The notes under the pieces: generated by a model | Database searches by the model: none | Told to the model about the DNA's origin: nothing | What the model saw: the letters and a program-made list of their open reading frames with translations, nothing else | Assembly: GCA_013042055.1 (NCBI GenBank) | Contig: JABDQW010000023.1 | Span: 1-48,208, forward strand | Reading direction: 5' to 3' | DNA length: 48,208 bases | Source: Gammaproteobacteria bacterium | GTDB lineage: Bacteria > Pseudomonadota > Gammaproteobacteria > SZUA-229 | Translations under genes and position numbers: made by a program | Shown here: piece by piece, positions 1 to 9,027 of the stretch | How positions within the stretch are numbered: the first letter of the stretch is position 1 | Layout of the letters: each line of letters opens with the position of its first letter

Positions 1-505
1 GGCCGCTGCAATTATGATTGGATATCAACATTGCATCAACCAGTCCATCAAAATAGTGGTGCAGCTGCAGGGCGTTCAACGCCGGTTTTTTTCCCGCGGG
101 ATTGGCGCTGGTGGAAACCAGCGCGTGGTCTAGGCTGTCGCATAACTCGATCACCAGCGGATGTGTGCTGATGCGGATGGCCACCGTCTGGTGCCTACCA
201 GTGATCCAGCGTGGTGCACACGCCCTCGCAGGGACGACCCAGCTGGTCGGTTGTCGTTCGCCAACAATGGCGGCGCGGTCATCAGGATCCGCGACTTCTA
301 TCAATGCATCGAGTTGTTGCAAGCGGGAAGCGAGCAATATCAATCCCTTGCTGGCGTCTCTGCCTTTGAGAATGTTAATCGCATTGACGGCCGCCGCGTT
401 CAGTGGATCACAACCCAGTCCGTAAACGGTTTCAGTGGGGTAGGCAATAATTCCACCGCGTCGGATGCAGTGGGCTGCGTGTCGAATGGCGAAATCAGTG
501 GCCAT
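1..505 (-). CDS. tsaC: Threonylcarbamoyl-AMP synthase (TsaC/YrdC/Sua5 family), partial
   Basis: This gene is absent from the ORF track because its 3' end lies off the window. Reading the minus strand from ATG at 505 gives 168 open codons beginning MATDFAIRHAAH. Family hallmarks are the YPTETVYGLG motif near residue 22, KGRDASKGLILL, and the late block VAIRISTHPLVIELCD followed by LVSTSANPAGKKP. The family makes threonylcarbamoyl-AMP from threonine, bicarbonate and ATP in the cytoplasm for t6A37 modification of ANN-decoding tRNAs. It follows topA by 18 nt on the same strand, an order common in gammaproteobacteria. One oddity is that the usual WPGPxT motif reads GERQPTSW here. TsaC proteins are about 185 residues long, so only some 15-20 residues are missing. 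Confidence 0.9.
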   Translation of the reverse strand, partial: MATDFAIRHAAHCIRRGGIIAYPTETVYGLGCDPLNAAAVNAINILKGRDASKGLILLASRLQQLDALIEVADPDDRAAIVGERQPTSWVVPARACAPRWITGRHQTVAIRISTHPLVIELCDSLDHALVSTSANPAGKKPALNALQLHHYFDGLVDAMLISNHNCSG

Positions 506-523
506 GGTAGCCTTAGAGGACGC

Positions 524-3010
524 CTAGGCTTTTTTCTTCACGGATTTTTTCTTTGCCGTTTTCTTTTTGCTAGCCTTTTTCTTGGCGGCTTTCTTTTTCA
601 CCGTTTTCTTTTTCGGCGCTGCCTTTGCTGCGGCTTCTTTCTTGACCGCCTTTTTTTTGCGACCTTTACGCTCGGGTGCGGCTGCGAGCAGTTCTTCACA
701 TTCTTGCAGGCTGAGATCCTTGGGCTCTTTATCCTTGGGGATTTTGGCGTTTTTCACGCCATCGGTGATATATGGACCAAATCGCCCATTGAGCACTTCG
801 ATGTTCGTTCCCTCAAACGACTTGATGAACTTGTTAGCGTCAAACTCTTTCTTTGCCTTGACCAGTTCCATCGCCTGCTCATGTGTGATGTTGTAGGGAT
901 CAATCCCCTGATCCTGGTATGCCTTATTGATAGAGACGAATTTTGTGTCGTACTTGACGTACGGACCGAAGCGACCATAGTTCGTGCTGAGCTTCTCGCC
1001 CTCAGGTGTTTCGCCGAGGTCTCTGGGCAGCACAAACAGGTCAAGATAGTTGTCCTCGGTGACATCGCTCATCTTCATGCCAGGGCGTAGGCTGGCAAAT
1101 TGCGGCTTTTCTTCATCATCTTTGTCGCCAATCTGCACAAATGGTCCATAGGGGCCCATACGGACGCTGACCGGCTTGCCGGTTTTCTTGTCTGTGCAGA
1201 TGAGTTTGGCTTGAGCGACCTCGGCGCGGCTGACATTGGCGTCCTTGTCTTCCACTTGTTTGATGAAAGGTTCCCAAAAATTACGCATCAACGGAATCCA
1301 GTCTTCTTCGCCACGCGAGACGTTGTCGAGTTCGTCTTCCAGGTTGGCTGTGAATTCGTAGTCTACGTATTTCTTGAAGTGCTCCGTCAGGAAACCATTA
1401 ACGATGCGGCCTATGTCCGTCGGAGTGAAACGCCGGCTCTCCAGCTCGACGTAGTCGCGATTGACCAGAGTCGAGATGATGCTGGCATAGGTCGATGGGC
1501 GGCCGATACCGTACTCCTCCAGCGTTTTGACCAGGCTGGCTTCGGTGAATCGTGGCGGCGGTTGGGTGAAATGCTGATCACTGCGGATATCGAGCAGCGT
1601 GATGCGTTCGCCTTCGTCCAATTCAGGCAGGATTTTGTTCCTGTCTTCACCCCGTCTGTCGTCATCGATATCTTCGGTATACACCTTCATGAAACCCGGG
1701 TGTTTAATCGTCGAGCCGTTGGCGCGGAAGTTGTTGCCATCGCCGCAGCCGAGATCAATGGTCACGGTATCCATGGTGGCGTGTATCATCTGGCAGGCCA
1801 TGGTACGTTTCCAGATCAGCTCGTAGAGGCCGAATTGGTCTGGCGTCAGATGCGATTTGATATCGGCCGGTAGATGACGCACCGATGTCGGACGAATCGC
1901 TTCGTGCGCTTCCTGCGCATTCTTGGATTTGGTCTTGAATGTGCGCGCTGACTCAGGCAGGAAATCAGCGCCATACAGCTGACCGATCAGTTCGCGTAGT
2001 TCAGTCAAGGCCTCGTTGGCCAGGTGGACTGCGTCAGTACGCATGTAAGTGATCAGACCGACGGTTTCGCCGCCGATGTCGATGCCTTCATAAAGCTGTT
2101 GTGCCGTGCGCATCGTGCGCTGTGCCGAGAAGCGCAGCTTGCGGGCGGCTTCCTGCTGCATGGTCGAGGTGGTGAACGGTGGATTCGGATTGCGCCGGGC
2201 TTCCTTTTTCTTAACCTGGTTGACGGTGAGCTTGCCACTCGCCGTTTCGATCAAAGCGTCTCTGGCCGCCAAGGCTTCGGATTTATTAGTGAAAGTGAAC
2301 TTGGTCTCTTGTTCGGCTTTCTCTCCTTCCCTCTTGATGGGTTTGTCGATGACCTTGTCATGATCAAATACCGTAAGCCGAGCGATGAATGCCTGCTTAT
2401 CTTTTTCGACGTCGGCCGCGATGGTCCAGTATTCGACTTCCTTGAATCGTTCGATTTCTTGCTCACGCTCGACAATCAATCTCAGAGCAGGGCTTTGTAC
2501 CCGTCCAGCAGATAGGCCGCGTTGGACTTTTTTCCACAACAGCGGCGATAGGTTAAAACCGACCAGGTAATCCAGGGCGCGCCGGGCCTGTTGGGCGTTG
2601 ATCAGGTCATTGGATAGCCCACGAGGATTATTTATCGCCTCCATAATGGCGGGCTTGGTGACTTCATTGAAGACGACGCGGTGTACATCTTTTTGTGCAA
2701 GCACGCCATCATTTTTGAGCAATTCGTATAAATGCCAGGAAATCGCTTCACCTTCGCGGTCCTGGTCAGTCGCCAGGTAGAGGGAATCAGCTTTTTTCAG
2801 GGCTTTCTTGATCGCATTGATATGTTTTTCGTTTTTTTCGATGACCTCGAATTTCATTGCGAAGTCTTGTTCGGGGTCGATCGCACCTTTTTTCGGTACC
2901 AGATCGCGCACATGACCGTACGATGCGAGTACCTTGAAGTCCTTGCCGAGGTATTTCTCGATAGTTTTCGCTTTTGCGGGAGATTCGACGATAACGAGAT
3001 TAGTGCTCAT
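524..3010 (-). CDS. topA: DNA topoisomerase I (type IA), lysine-tailed form
   Basis: This 828-residue protein relaxes negatively supercoiled DNA by cutting one strand. The TOPRIM domain carries E9 (VIVESPAKAKT) and the acidic triad D82/D84/E86 (ATDQDREGE). The catalytic tyrosine is Y322 in GLITYMRTDAVHL. The C-terminal part has glycine-rich topo I C-terminal repeats (MGPYGPFV, YGRFGPYV, NGRFGPYI). The paired C4 zinc ribbons of the E. coli enzyme are missing, and only LICTDKKTGKP survives where the first would begin. The last 45 or so residues are almost entirely lysine and alanine, which probably adds nonspecific DNA binding. The start is ATG at 3010, matching the family N-terminus. It sits between smg and tsaC, with short gaps that suggest one transcript. 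Confidence 0.97.
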   Translation of the reverse strand: MSTNLVIVESPAKAKTIEKYLGKDFKVLASYGHVRDLVPKKGAIDPEQDFAMKFEVIEKNEKHINAIKKALKKADSLYLATDQDREGEAISWHLYELLKNDGVLAQKDVHRVVFNEVTKPAIMEAINNPRGLSNDLINAQQARRALDYLVGFNLSPLLWKKVQRGLSAGRVQSPALRLIVEREQEIERFKEVEYWTIAADVEKDKQAFIARLTVFDHDKVIDKPIKREGEKAEQETKFTFTNKSEALAARDALIETASGKLTVNQVKKKEARRNPNPPFTTSTMQQEAARKLRFSAQRTMRTAQQLYEGIDIGGETVGLITYMRTDAVHLANEALTELRELIGQLYGADFLPESARTFKTKSKNAQEAHEAIRPTSVRHLPADIKSHLTPDQFGLYELIWKRTMACQMIHATMDTVTIDLGCGDGNNFRANGSTIKHPGFMKVYTEDIDDDRRGEDRNKILPELDEGERITLLDIRSDQHFTQPPPRFTEASLVKTLEEYGIGRPSTYASIISTLVNRDYVELESRRFTPTDIGRIVNGFLTEHFKKYVDYEFTANLEDELDNVSRGEEDWIPLMRNFWEPFIKQVEDKDANVSRAEVAQAKLICTDKKTGKPVSVRMGPYGPFVQIGDKDDEEKPQFASLRPGMKMSDVTEDNYLDLFVLPRDLGETPEGEKLSTNYGRFGPYVKYDTKFVSINKAYQDQGIDPYNITHEQAMELVKAKKEFDANKFIKSFEGTNIEVLNGRFGPYITDGVKNAKIPKDKEPKDLSLQECEELLAAAPERKGRKKKAVKKEAAAKAAPKKKTVKKKAAKKKASKKKTAKKKSVKKKA

Positions 3011-3050
3011 GCATTCTTATCATGTCGTCCTGAAAAAACTGTTTTGTAAT

Positions 3051-3530
3051 TTAATGTATATAGTCTACATTTTCGTCAAACATGATACTTTCCATCCAGG
3101 CATAGGCATTTTCTTCGCCGGGGTGGCTGTGTAGAACGATCAATACGACCCATTTGAGTTGTTCCGTATCAAGTTCATTATCCAGCGCAATGATGCGGTC
3201 CAGCACCAGTTCACGCGTTACCGGTGTCAATATTCGCGCCTGCTCTAGAAAGACCAGAAAGCCCAGTGAATCGTCATTGAGCAGCGCTTTCTCTTCATCG
3301 CTGAAGACGCGCATGCTCGACTGCTTCACGGGCACATAATGGGCACCGTCCTGGATGCAAGCAAGATCCTCTAACCAATTGAAAGCCTGATTAATTTCCT
3401 TGTTTTGAAAGCCCATTTCCTCTAGTCTGCTTGCGATTTCTTCGCGCTCATTGAGGGATTCGTTTTCATCACCCAGAACGCGTTCAAACAAAAACATCAG
3501 AACGTCAACAGCGGATTGTTTGATAATCAT
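3051..3530 (-). CDS. smg: Smg family protein (DUF494)
   Basis: This small acidic protein of 159 residues is recognised by its N-terminus (MIIKQSAVDVLMFLFERVL) and by the LEEMGFQNKEINQAFNWLEDL segment typical of Smg/DUF494. Its function is not firmly established. The gene is widely conserved next to dprA and topA in gamma- and betaproteobacteria, and that is the order here: dprA lies 65 nt upstream and topA 40 nt downstream. It is rich in predicted helix, with no signal peptide or membrane segment, so it is probably cytoplasmic. The start is ATG at 3530. Family assignment is secure from sequence and context, but the role is unknown. Confidence 0.92.
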   Translation of the reverse strand: MIIKQSAVDVLMFLFERVLGDENESLNEREEIASRLEEMGFQNKEINQAFNWLEDLACIQDGAHYVPVKQSSMRVFSDEEKALLNDDSLGFLVFLEQARILTPVTRELVLDRIIALDNELDTEQLKWVVLIVLHSHPGEENAYAWMESIMFDENVDYIH

Positions 3531-3595
3531 TATTAAATAAAAACCTGTATTAGAGAATCCTTGAACATTCCATCGCTGGATCCTGAAAGCGGCTA

Positions 3596-4693
3596 TTATG
3601 CCACACGCGTATACCTGCCGCTTTCACTGACGACACAGCCCTCGAGCTCCAGTATCAGCAGCATGGATGCTACTTCCGCGGCGGTATAACCGCTGCGATC
3701 AACCAGTTCGTCGATGCGCATGGGTTCGTATGCGAGGCATTTGAGCAGTTTTTGGTGATCCGGGTCAAGTGCCTGAGATTGTGGTTTTTCGGGCGCGCGC
3801 GCGTTCCGAGTGGGCAGATCGGTCGGTAGTAAGGCGTATAATTCCTCCAGAATGTCGTCGGCGGTCTCCACCAGCTTGGCACCCTGGCGGATTAAACGGT
3901 GGCAACCGCGTGCCAGTGGGTTGTGTATCGAGCCTGGAATTGCAAAGATTTCCCGGCCTTGTTCCAGCGCGTGTCTTGCCGTGATCAGCGAGCCGCTGTT
4001 GAGCGCGGCCTCGACTACCAAGGTGCCCAGGGAGAGTCCGCTGATGATGCGGTTACGGCGCGGAAAATAGGCCCTGAGCGGTCGTGTACCCAGTGGGTGC
4101 TCTGATACAACTGCGCCATTGCGGGTAATCCTTTCTGCCAGTTTCTGATGGGCCGACGGATAAACAATATCGAGACCGTGTGCGACTAGAGCCACTGTGC
4201 CGGCGATACCCTCTAGTGCCCCCTGGTGACAGGCCGCATCGATACCCCGCGCCAGACCACTGGTGATTGTGATGCCTGAGCTTGATAAAAAACGGGCGAA
4301 CTCGGTCGCGGTTTGACGTCCAGACGCCGTAGGTGTTCGGCTGCCAACCATGGCCAGCTGTGGCAGCTGCAAATAGTCAGGGTCGCCCCGAACGAATAGC
4401 AGAGGTGGTGGCGTCGAGATCGTCTTCAGCCGCTCGGGATAGCGGATGTCATTGAACGTGATCAGGTGATGATTCGGTTGTTGCAGCCATTCCAGATCGG
4501 GCTCGATCAGGTTTCGAGGTGGATCCAGAATGGCGCTGACCAACTCGGAATTCAGGCCGATTTTGCCAAGCTTGGCCGCACCGGCAGCAAACACCCTGTC
4601 CGGTGTGCCAAAGACGTCGAGTAGTTGGTGGTAGGTATCCGGCTTCATGCCGGGTACTCGCACAAGTGCGAGCCAGCTGTCGATCATATTCAT
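3596..4693 (-). CDS. dprA: DNA-processing protein DprA/Smf
   Basis: This 365-residue protein loads RecA onto incoming single-stranded DNA during natural transformation. The Rossmann-like core is visible from about residue 100 as MVGSRTPTASGRQTATEFARFL, then SGLARGIDAACHQGAL, then ENPLGTRP-like text (SEHPLGTRPLRAYFPRRNRIISGLS) and VVEAALNSGSLITARHALEQGREIFAIPGS. The C-terminal 60 residues form a winged-helix-like DprA tail (IDELVDRSGYTAAEVASMLLILELEGCV). It lies 17 nt downstream of the LysM lipoprotein gene, probably in the same operon. The length is normal for the family. Competence itself cannot be judged from this window. Confidence 0.97.
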   Translation of the reverse strand: MNMIDSWLALVRVPGMKPDTYHQLLDVFGTPDRVFAAGAAKLGKIGLNSELVSAILDPPRNLIEPDLEWLQQPNHHLITFNDIRYPERLKTISTPPPLLFVRGDPDYLQLPQLAMVGSRTPTASGRQTATEFARFLSSSGITITSGLARGIDAACHQGALEGIAGTVALVAHGLDIVYPSAHQKLAERITRNGAVVSEHPLGTRPLRAYFPRRNRIISGLSLGTLVVEAALNSGSLITARHALEQGREIFAIPGSIHNPLARGCHRLIRQGAKLVETADDILEELYALLPTDLPTRNARAPEKPQSQALDPDHQKLLKCLAYEPMRIDELVDRSGYTAAEVASMLLILELEGCVVSESGRYTRVA

Positions 4694-4710
4694 CCCTGAA
4701 CATTGTAACT

Positions 4711-5922
4711 TTATTTCGGTGTTCGAACTATATCGTGATTATGGATAACCCGTGTCGATTCAAGTACCAGGCCATAGCTGACATGGTCGAAGGTGCGAAA
4801 AATCATAATCAGACCACTGCGTACATCTGGCAGTACGAGCTCCACTTTCTTACCTTTGTTGTGGTGATCATATACCGATTTTCCCTTGGTATAAACTGCC
4901 AGCAGATTTCCACTCTCAAGGCCCTCGCGGCTGCCCCGGTTGACAACCGCCACTTGCAGTTTGGCAACACCGAACAAGGCATCGGGTAAGTGGATGACGC
5001 GTCCTTGGATATCCCGGTCTGGTAGCCTGGGGAAGAAAAGATTGTCGATTTTGCTCTTATCGGTTGGCAGCAGGCGGTCACCATAAAGTACTTCGCGTTC
5101 CGTAAAAGTCAGTTCACCCGTGGCTGGATCACCGTATGAGGTAATCAGCGTCTCGCCCGCGTATATCGCTTCGTAACCCAGCACTTCTTTAGTATCAGGA
5201 TCGACCAGTTCGGCGCCTTTGCGCACGACCGTGTAACGCACGCGTTCTTTGTCTATTTCGCCGCGAATGAAAATCTGATTGCCCTGACCCAGGATTAAAT
5301 GCTCATCGTCGCTACCTAGTATATAGGGCGCAGTTTGCAGTTCCTCTTTGGCGATCACACGCGGTTTGGTCAGGAACTGACGAATGGCGTCACCGGGGAT
5401 GGTATCGATGCTGGCTTCAATAGTTTTTGTACGTATGGATGGCGAAAGTTTGACCACTGGAACCGGTCCGGCGGCATCGGATACCACGGTTGTGGTTCCT
5501 CGCTGTCCGGGTTTGCTGACGACAATACGCGGCTGGCCATCGACGTAAATCAGGCTCAAAACATCACCCGGATAGATCAGATGGGGATTTTTCACCTGTG
5601 GATTCTGGTACCAAATTTCGGGCCAGAACCATGGATCTTTCAAAAACAGGTTGGCAATGTCCCACAAGGTATCACCCGCCTTGACAATGTACTGGCGCGG
5701 GTGAGCGACTCTGACGCTAGCTGCCACCGCCTGTTGCGTGTTGACCATTGCGTTCGGCTCATTGGCGGTAACGATAGTACCGGTTTCTTGCTCAGGTTCA
5801 ACATAGGCCGTATCTTCGCGTGTCGCAGACGATGAGCAACCGTATAGCACGGCGACCAGCAACAGGGTTACAATGGATGTTCGAATTTTGTGAATGCGGT
5901 CAGGAGTGACGGATATTTTCAT
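4711..5922 (-). CDS. LysM-domain lipoprotein
   Basis: This 403-residue protein has an N-terminal lipoprotein signal: basic residues, then VTLLLVAVLYGCSSS, with the lipobox cysteine near residue 29. A LysM domain follows at about residues 78-125 (YIVKAGDTLWDIANLFLKDPWFWPEIW), which is expected to bind peptidoglycan glycan chains. The remaining 250 residues form the conserved C-terminal region found in the LysM proteins that precede dprA in many proteobacteria. The likely location is lipid-anchored in the periplasm, touching the cell wall. The precise role is unknown. The gene is divergent from def, and the 138-bp gap between the two start codons must carry both promoters. Confidence 0.92.
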   Translation of the reverse strand: MKISVTPDRIHKIRTSIVTLLLVAVLYGCSSSATREDTAYVEPEQETGTIVTANEPNAMVNTQQAVAASVRVAHPRQYIVKAGDTLWDIANLFLKDPWFWPEIWYQNPQVKNPHLIYPGDVLSLIYVDGQPRIVVSKPGQRGTTTVVSDAAGPVPVVKLSPSIRTKTIEASIDTIPGDAIRQFLTKPRVIAKEELQTAPYILGSDDEHLILGQGNQIFIRGEIDKERVRYTVVRKGAELVDPDTKEVLGYEAIYAGETLITSYGDPATGELTFTEREVLYGDRLLPTDKSKIDNLFFPRLPDRDIQGRVIHLPDALFGVAKLQVAVVNRGSREGLESGNLLAVYTKGKSVYDHHNKGKKVELVLPDVRSGLIMIFRTFDHVSYGLVLESTRVIHNHDIVRTPK

Positions 5923-6060
5923 TATTATTGTTATCCTTATGGATAATCCGTGGTTTTCAATAGTCTAGTTGATAAAATTCCATTTTGAAGCAAGCATGAA
6001 CTGATTGTAGCAGAAATAGCTAATATCGCTGTTTCCGCAGAAATTAACATCGAGATTGAT

Positions 6061-6570
6061 ATGGCGATACGAGACATACTGCATTATCCCGACAAACGGC
6101 TGCGTACCGTCGCCGAGCCGGTCGACGTGGTCGATGAGTCGATACGTAGCTTGGTTGATGATATGTTTGAAACCATGTACGCCGCCCCCGGTATCGGGCT
6201 TGCAGCGACGCAGGTCGATGTACACAAACGGATCATCGTCATCGACCTTAGTGCCGAAAAGAATCAGCCGCTGTGTCTAATCAATCCCGAGATTCGCAAA
6301 TCCGAGGGCGTCGAACAGACCGAAGAAGGCTGCCTGTCGGTACCGGATATTTTTGAGACAGTGGAACGTGCCGAGCGTATCGAAGTCAAGGCGCTGGATC
6401 GTAACGGCGAAGAATTTACACTCGAAGCCGACGGTTTACTTGCGGTGTGCATTCAACATGAGATCGACCATTTGCAAGGCAACCTGTTTGTCGACTACCT
6501 GTCTCCGTTAAAGCAGATGCGCGTCAAGAAAAAAATCCAAAAGGCGCGCCGACAGGCCACCATCATTTAG
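6061..6570 (+). CDS. def: Peptide deformylase
   Basis: This 169-residue metalloenzyme removes the formyl group from the initiator methionine of nascent proteins. All three family motifs are present: GIGLAATQ near residue 44, EEGCLSVP near residue 88 (metal-ligand cysteine), and QHEIDHLQG near residue 132 (two histidine ligands and the catalytic glutamate). The C-terminus is basic, which is normal for ribosome association. The start is ATG at 6061. fmt begins 17 nt downstream, so the enzyme that adds the formyl group and the one that removes it are encoded together. Confidence 0.98.
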   Translation: MAIRDILHYPDKRLRTVAEPVDVVDESIRSLVDDMFETMYAAPGIGLAATQVDVHKRIIVIDLSAEKNQPLCLINPEIRKSEGVEQTEEGCLSVPDIFETVERAERIEVKALDRNGEEFTLEADGLLAVCIQHEIDHLQGNLFVDYLSPLKQMRVKKKIQKARRQATII

Positions 6571-6587
6571 CCCGCGGTCAGATCACT

Positions 6588-7538
6588 GTGGCTCAGAAGC
6601 TCAGCCTCGTATTTGCAGGCACACCCGATTTTTCTGTAGCGACTCTGCAAGCCTTGATCGATCAAGGCTACGACATCGTTGCCGTCTACACCCAGCCCGA
6701 CCGACCAGCAGGCCGCGGCCGCGAGTCCAGGCCGTCAGCGATCAAGCAGCTTGCGCTCGAGCATGGCTTGAAAATCTTTCAACCAGCGTCGCTCAAACAG
6801 CAAACAGAGCGACAGCAGCTGCAGGCGCTACGACCAGACCTGATGATTGTAGTGGCCTATGGCTTGCTGCTGCCGCAAGCGGTGTTATCGATTCCGCGTT
6901 TGGGCTGCATCAATGTGCACGCCTCATTATTACCACGATGGCGGGGCGCTGCACCGATTCAGCGTGCCATCCTGGCCGGCGACAAACAGACCGGTATCTC
7001 GATTATGCAGATGGATCAGGGCCTGGATACCGGCGATGTACTGGCTCGGGCCAGCTGCGAGATCAGGGATGACGATACCGGTTCGTCGCTACATGACCGT
7101 CTGATGCAGCTCGGTGCCGACACCTTGATCGCTTGCCTACCGGCCCTGCAGCAGGGTGCGTTGAAGCCTGAATCCCAGGATGACAGCCAGGCAACCCATG
7201 CCACCAAGCTCAGCAAAAAGGAAGCCGAGATCGACTGGAGTCTGGATGCGGAACAGCTCGAGCGCTGCGTTCGTGCCTATAACGCTTGGCCGGTGGCTTA
7301 CACCTTCTGGCAGAGAAAAGGCAAGACCGAGAACCTGCGCATATGGCAGGCGCAGGCGATCGAGCTTGCGCACAGCGAACAACCCGGCAAGGTATTGAGC
7401 AGTTCCGCGAACGGTATCGATGTGGCTGCGGGTAAGGGCGTGCTCAGGTTATTGCAGGTACAGTCGGCGGGTGGTCGCAGGATGACGGCATCGGAATTTA
7501 TCAATGCGCATCCCCTTGAGGGTGTTCAGTTGGGGTGA
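6588..7538 (+). CDS. fmt: Methionyl-tRNA formyltransferase
   Basis: This 316-residue enzyme transfers a formyl group from 10-formyl-tetrahydrofolate to Met-tRNA(fMet). The N-terminus LSLVFAGTPDFSVATLQAL and the central signature NVHASLLPRWRGAAPIQRAI, with the catalytic Asn and His, are diagnostic. A C-terminal tRNA-binding domain follows from about residue 205 (KLSKKEAEIDWSLDAEQLERCVRAYNAWPVAYT). The start codon is GTG at 6588, the only sensible start for the family N-terminus. The stop codon overlaps the rsmB start by 4 nt (GTGA), so translation of the two is likely coupled. Confidence 0.97.
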   Translation: MAQKLSLVFAGTPDFSVATLQALIDQGYDIVAVYTQPDRPAGRGRESRPSAIKQLALEHGLKIFQPASLKQQTERQQLQALRPDLMIVVAYGLLLPQAVLSIPRLGCINVHASLLPRWRGAAPIQRAILAGDKQTGISIMQMDQGLDTGDVLARASCEIRDDDTGSSLHDRLMQLGADTLIACLPALQQGALKPESQDDSQATHATKLSKKEAEIDWSLDAEQLERCVRAYNAWPVAYTFWQRKGKTENLRIWQAQAIELAHSEQPGKVLSSSANGIDVAAGKGVLRLLQVQSAGGRRMTASEFINAHPLEGVQLG

Positions 7539-8896
7539 AGGCGTCCTCGACAAAAACACGGCGAAACAAAACAGCTGATGGAAAGGAGTTGAATGCTCGA
7601 TATGCTGCATTGAGGGTATTGGAAGGTGTTCTTGTTAAACGGCGCTCTTTGACGACAGCTCGACTTCTGCTCAACGAGATACCGCTACCAGCCCGGCAAC
7701 GAGCGCTGGCGATGGAGCTGGTCAACGGGGTATTGCGCTGGCGCTTCAGATACGACGCCCTGCTGGCACGGCTACTGAGCAAACCGTTGCGAAAAAAGGA
7801 CTACGATTTACAGTTGGTTTTGCTGATTGCGTTACATGAACTCAATGAGCTGAGCACGCCGGACTATGCCATCGTCCACGAAGCCGCAAGTCAGGCGCAG
7901 CGCCTCGGCAAGAAGTGGGCAACGGGTCTGATCAACGGCGTTCTGCGCAGTTACTTACGAGACCGAGAGCAATTAGCCAGCTCAATCGACGAGGATCCGG
8001 TCGCGCGCTTTGCCCATCCGCAATGGCTGATCGATCGTTTGCAACAGGATTGGCCCGAGCAGTTCGATCAGGTATTGCGAGCTAATAACCAACGCCCGCC
8101 CTTATGGCTACGGGTGAATCTGAGCAAGATCTCTGTTGACGACTATTTGCAGCAACTTGGATCGCACCAGATGACTGCCGTCCGGCACAGTCATGCGCTT
8201 GCTGCGCTGAGGCTCGATACACCAATGGATGTCGGTCAGATACCGGGTTTTGTAGACGGGTTGGTATCGGTGCAAGATGCTGCGGCCCAGATGGCGGCTC
8301 AACTACTCGCTCCCAAAAATGATGAACGAGTCCTGGATTTGTGTGCCGCGCCAGGTGGCAAAACCTGTCACCTTCTCGAATTGGCTGGCACGATAGAGTT
8401 GATGGCTGTTGAACTCAACCCCATACGCATGCAGCAAGTACAACAGAATATAGAGCGTTTGAACTTGCAGGCACAACTGATCGTCGCTGATGCAACCGAT
8501 ACGCAGAGCTGGTGGGATGGTCGTTCATTCGACCGCATACTGGTCGATGCGCCGTGTTCTGCCAGCGGCGTCATACGCCGTCACCCCGATATCAAAAGTC
8601 TGCGCCAAGCGGGTGACCTGGTCGAGCTGACCGAGATACAACAGCAAATCCTGCAGCAAGCTTGGTGTATGCTCAAGCCCGGTGGTACGCTGGTCTATGC
8701 CACCTGTTCGGTTCTAAAAATGGAAAATGAGCAGCAGATCGAAAGCTTGCTACGTTCCAATGTCGATGTTGAAGAAGTCATGATCGATCCGAACTGGGGT
8801 GTTGCATGTCGTTACGGACGTCAACTATTGCCGGGTACTGAAGACAGCGACGGCTTTTATTATGCACTCCTGAAAAAGATGGAACGGCGCCACTGA
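7535..8896 (+). CDS. rsmB: 16S rRNA (cytosine-967-C5)-methyltransferase
   Basis: This 453-residue SAM-dependent m5C methyltransferase acts on 16S rRNA. The N-terminal 140 residues are a NusB-like RNA-binding domain (ALRVLEGVLVKRRSLTTARLLLNEI...). The catalytic half shows the SAM-binding loop DLCAAPGGKTCHLLEL, motif IV VDAPCSASGVIRRHPDIK with its cysteine, and the nucleophile region YATCSVLKMENEQQ. The start is taken as GTG at 7535, overlapping the fmt stop. No ATG lies near the conserved start. It is the last gene of the def-fmt-rsmB group, followed by 131 bp before trkA. Confidence 0.96.
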   Translation: MKASSTKTRRNKTADGKELNARYAALRVLEGVLVKRRSLTTARLLLNEIPLPARQRALAMELVNGVLRWRFRYDALLARLLSKPLRKKDYDLQLVLLIALHELNELSTPDYAIVHEAASQAQRLGKKWATGLINGVLRSYLRDREQLASSIDEDPVARFAHPQWLIDRLQQDWPEQFDQVLRANNQRPPLWLRVNLSKISVDDYLQQLGSHQMTAVRHSHALAALRLDTPMDVGQIPGFVDGLVSVQDAAAQMAAQLLAPKNDERVLDLCAAPGGKTCHLLELAGTIELMAVELNPIRMQQVQQNIERLNLQAQLIVADATDTQSWWDGRSFDRILVDAPCSASGVIRRHPDIKSLRQAGDLVELTEIQQQILQQAWCMLKPGGTLVYATCSVLKMENEQQIESLLRSNVDVEEVMIDPNWGVACRYGRQLLPGTEDSDGFYYALLKKMERRH

Positions 8897-8909
8897 TCCG
8901 GCTTTGGGG

Positions 8910-8931
8910 GCTAGCTGCATTTCTCACCAGG
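8910..8931 (+). repeat. Copy of the GCTAGC..GCATTTCTCA intergenic motif
   Basis: GCTAGCTGCATTTCTCACC lies 14 nt after the rsmB stop. Related copies occur at 10404, 10725 (inverted), 12216 (inverted), 16180 and 40625, always close behind a stop codon. It may be the end of a small mobile repeat or a conserved 3' processing signal. Confidence 0.5.
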
Positions 8932-9027
8932 AGGGCTAACATCAATATACAAACAGGATACTGCAATCAGACACTGAAAGGCGTAAACTTTGCGCCATTG
9001 GATGCGTAAATACGAAAGATTCATGTA

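Noticed and set aside
161-1090. 309-codon plus-strand ORF over tsaC and topA
   Set aside because: Antisense to two clear genes; composition (Phe/Leu/Arg runs) reflects the complement of the lysine-rich TopA tail.
1100-1873. 257-codon plus-strand ORF inside topA
   Set aside because: Shadow of the topA frame with no family motifs.
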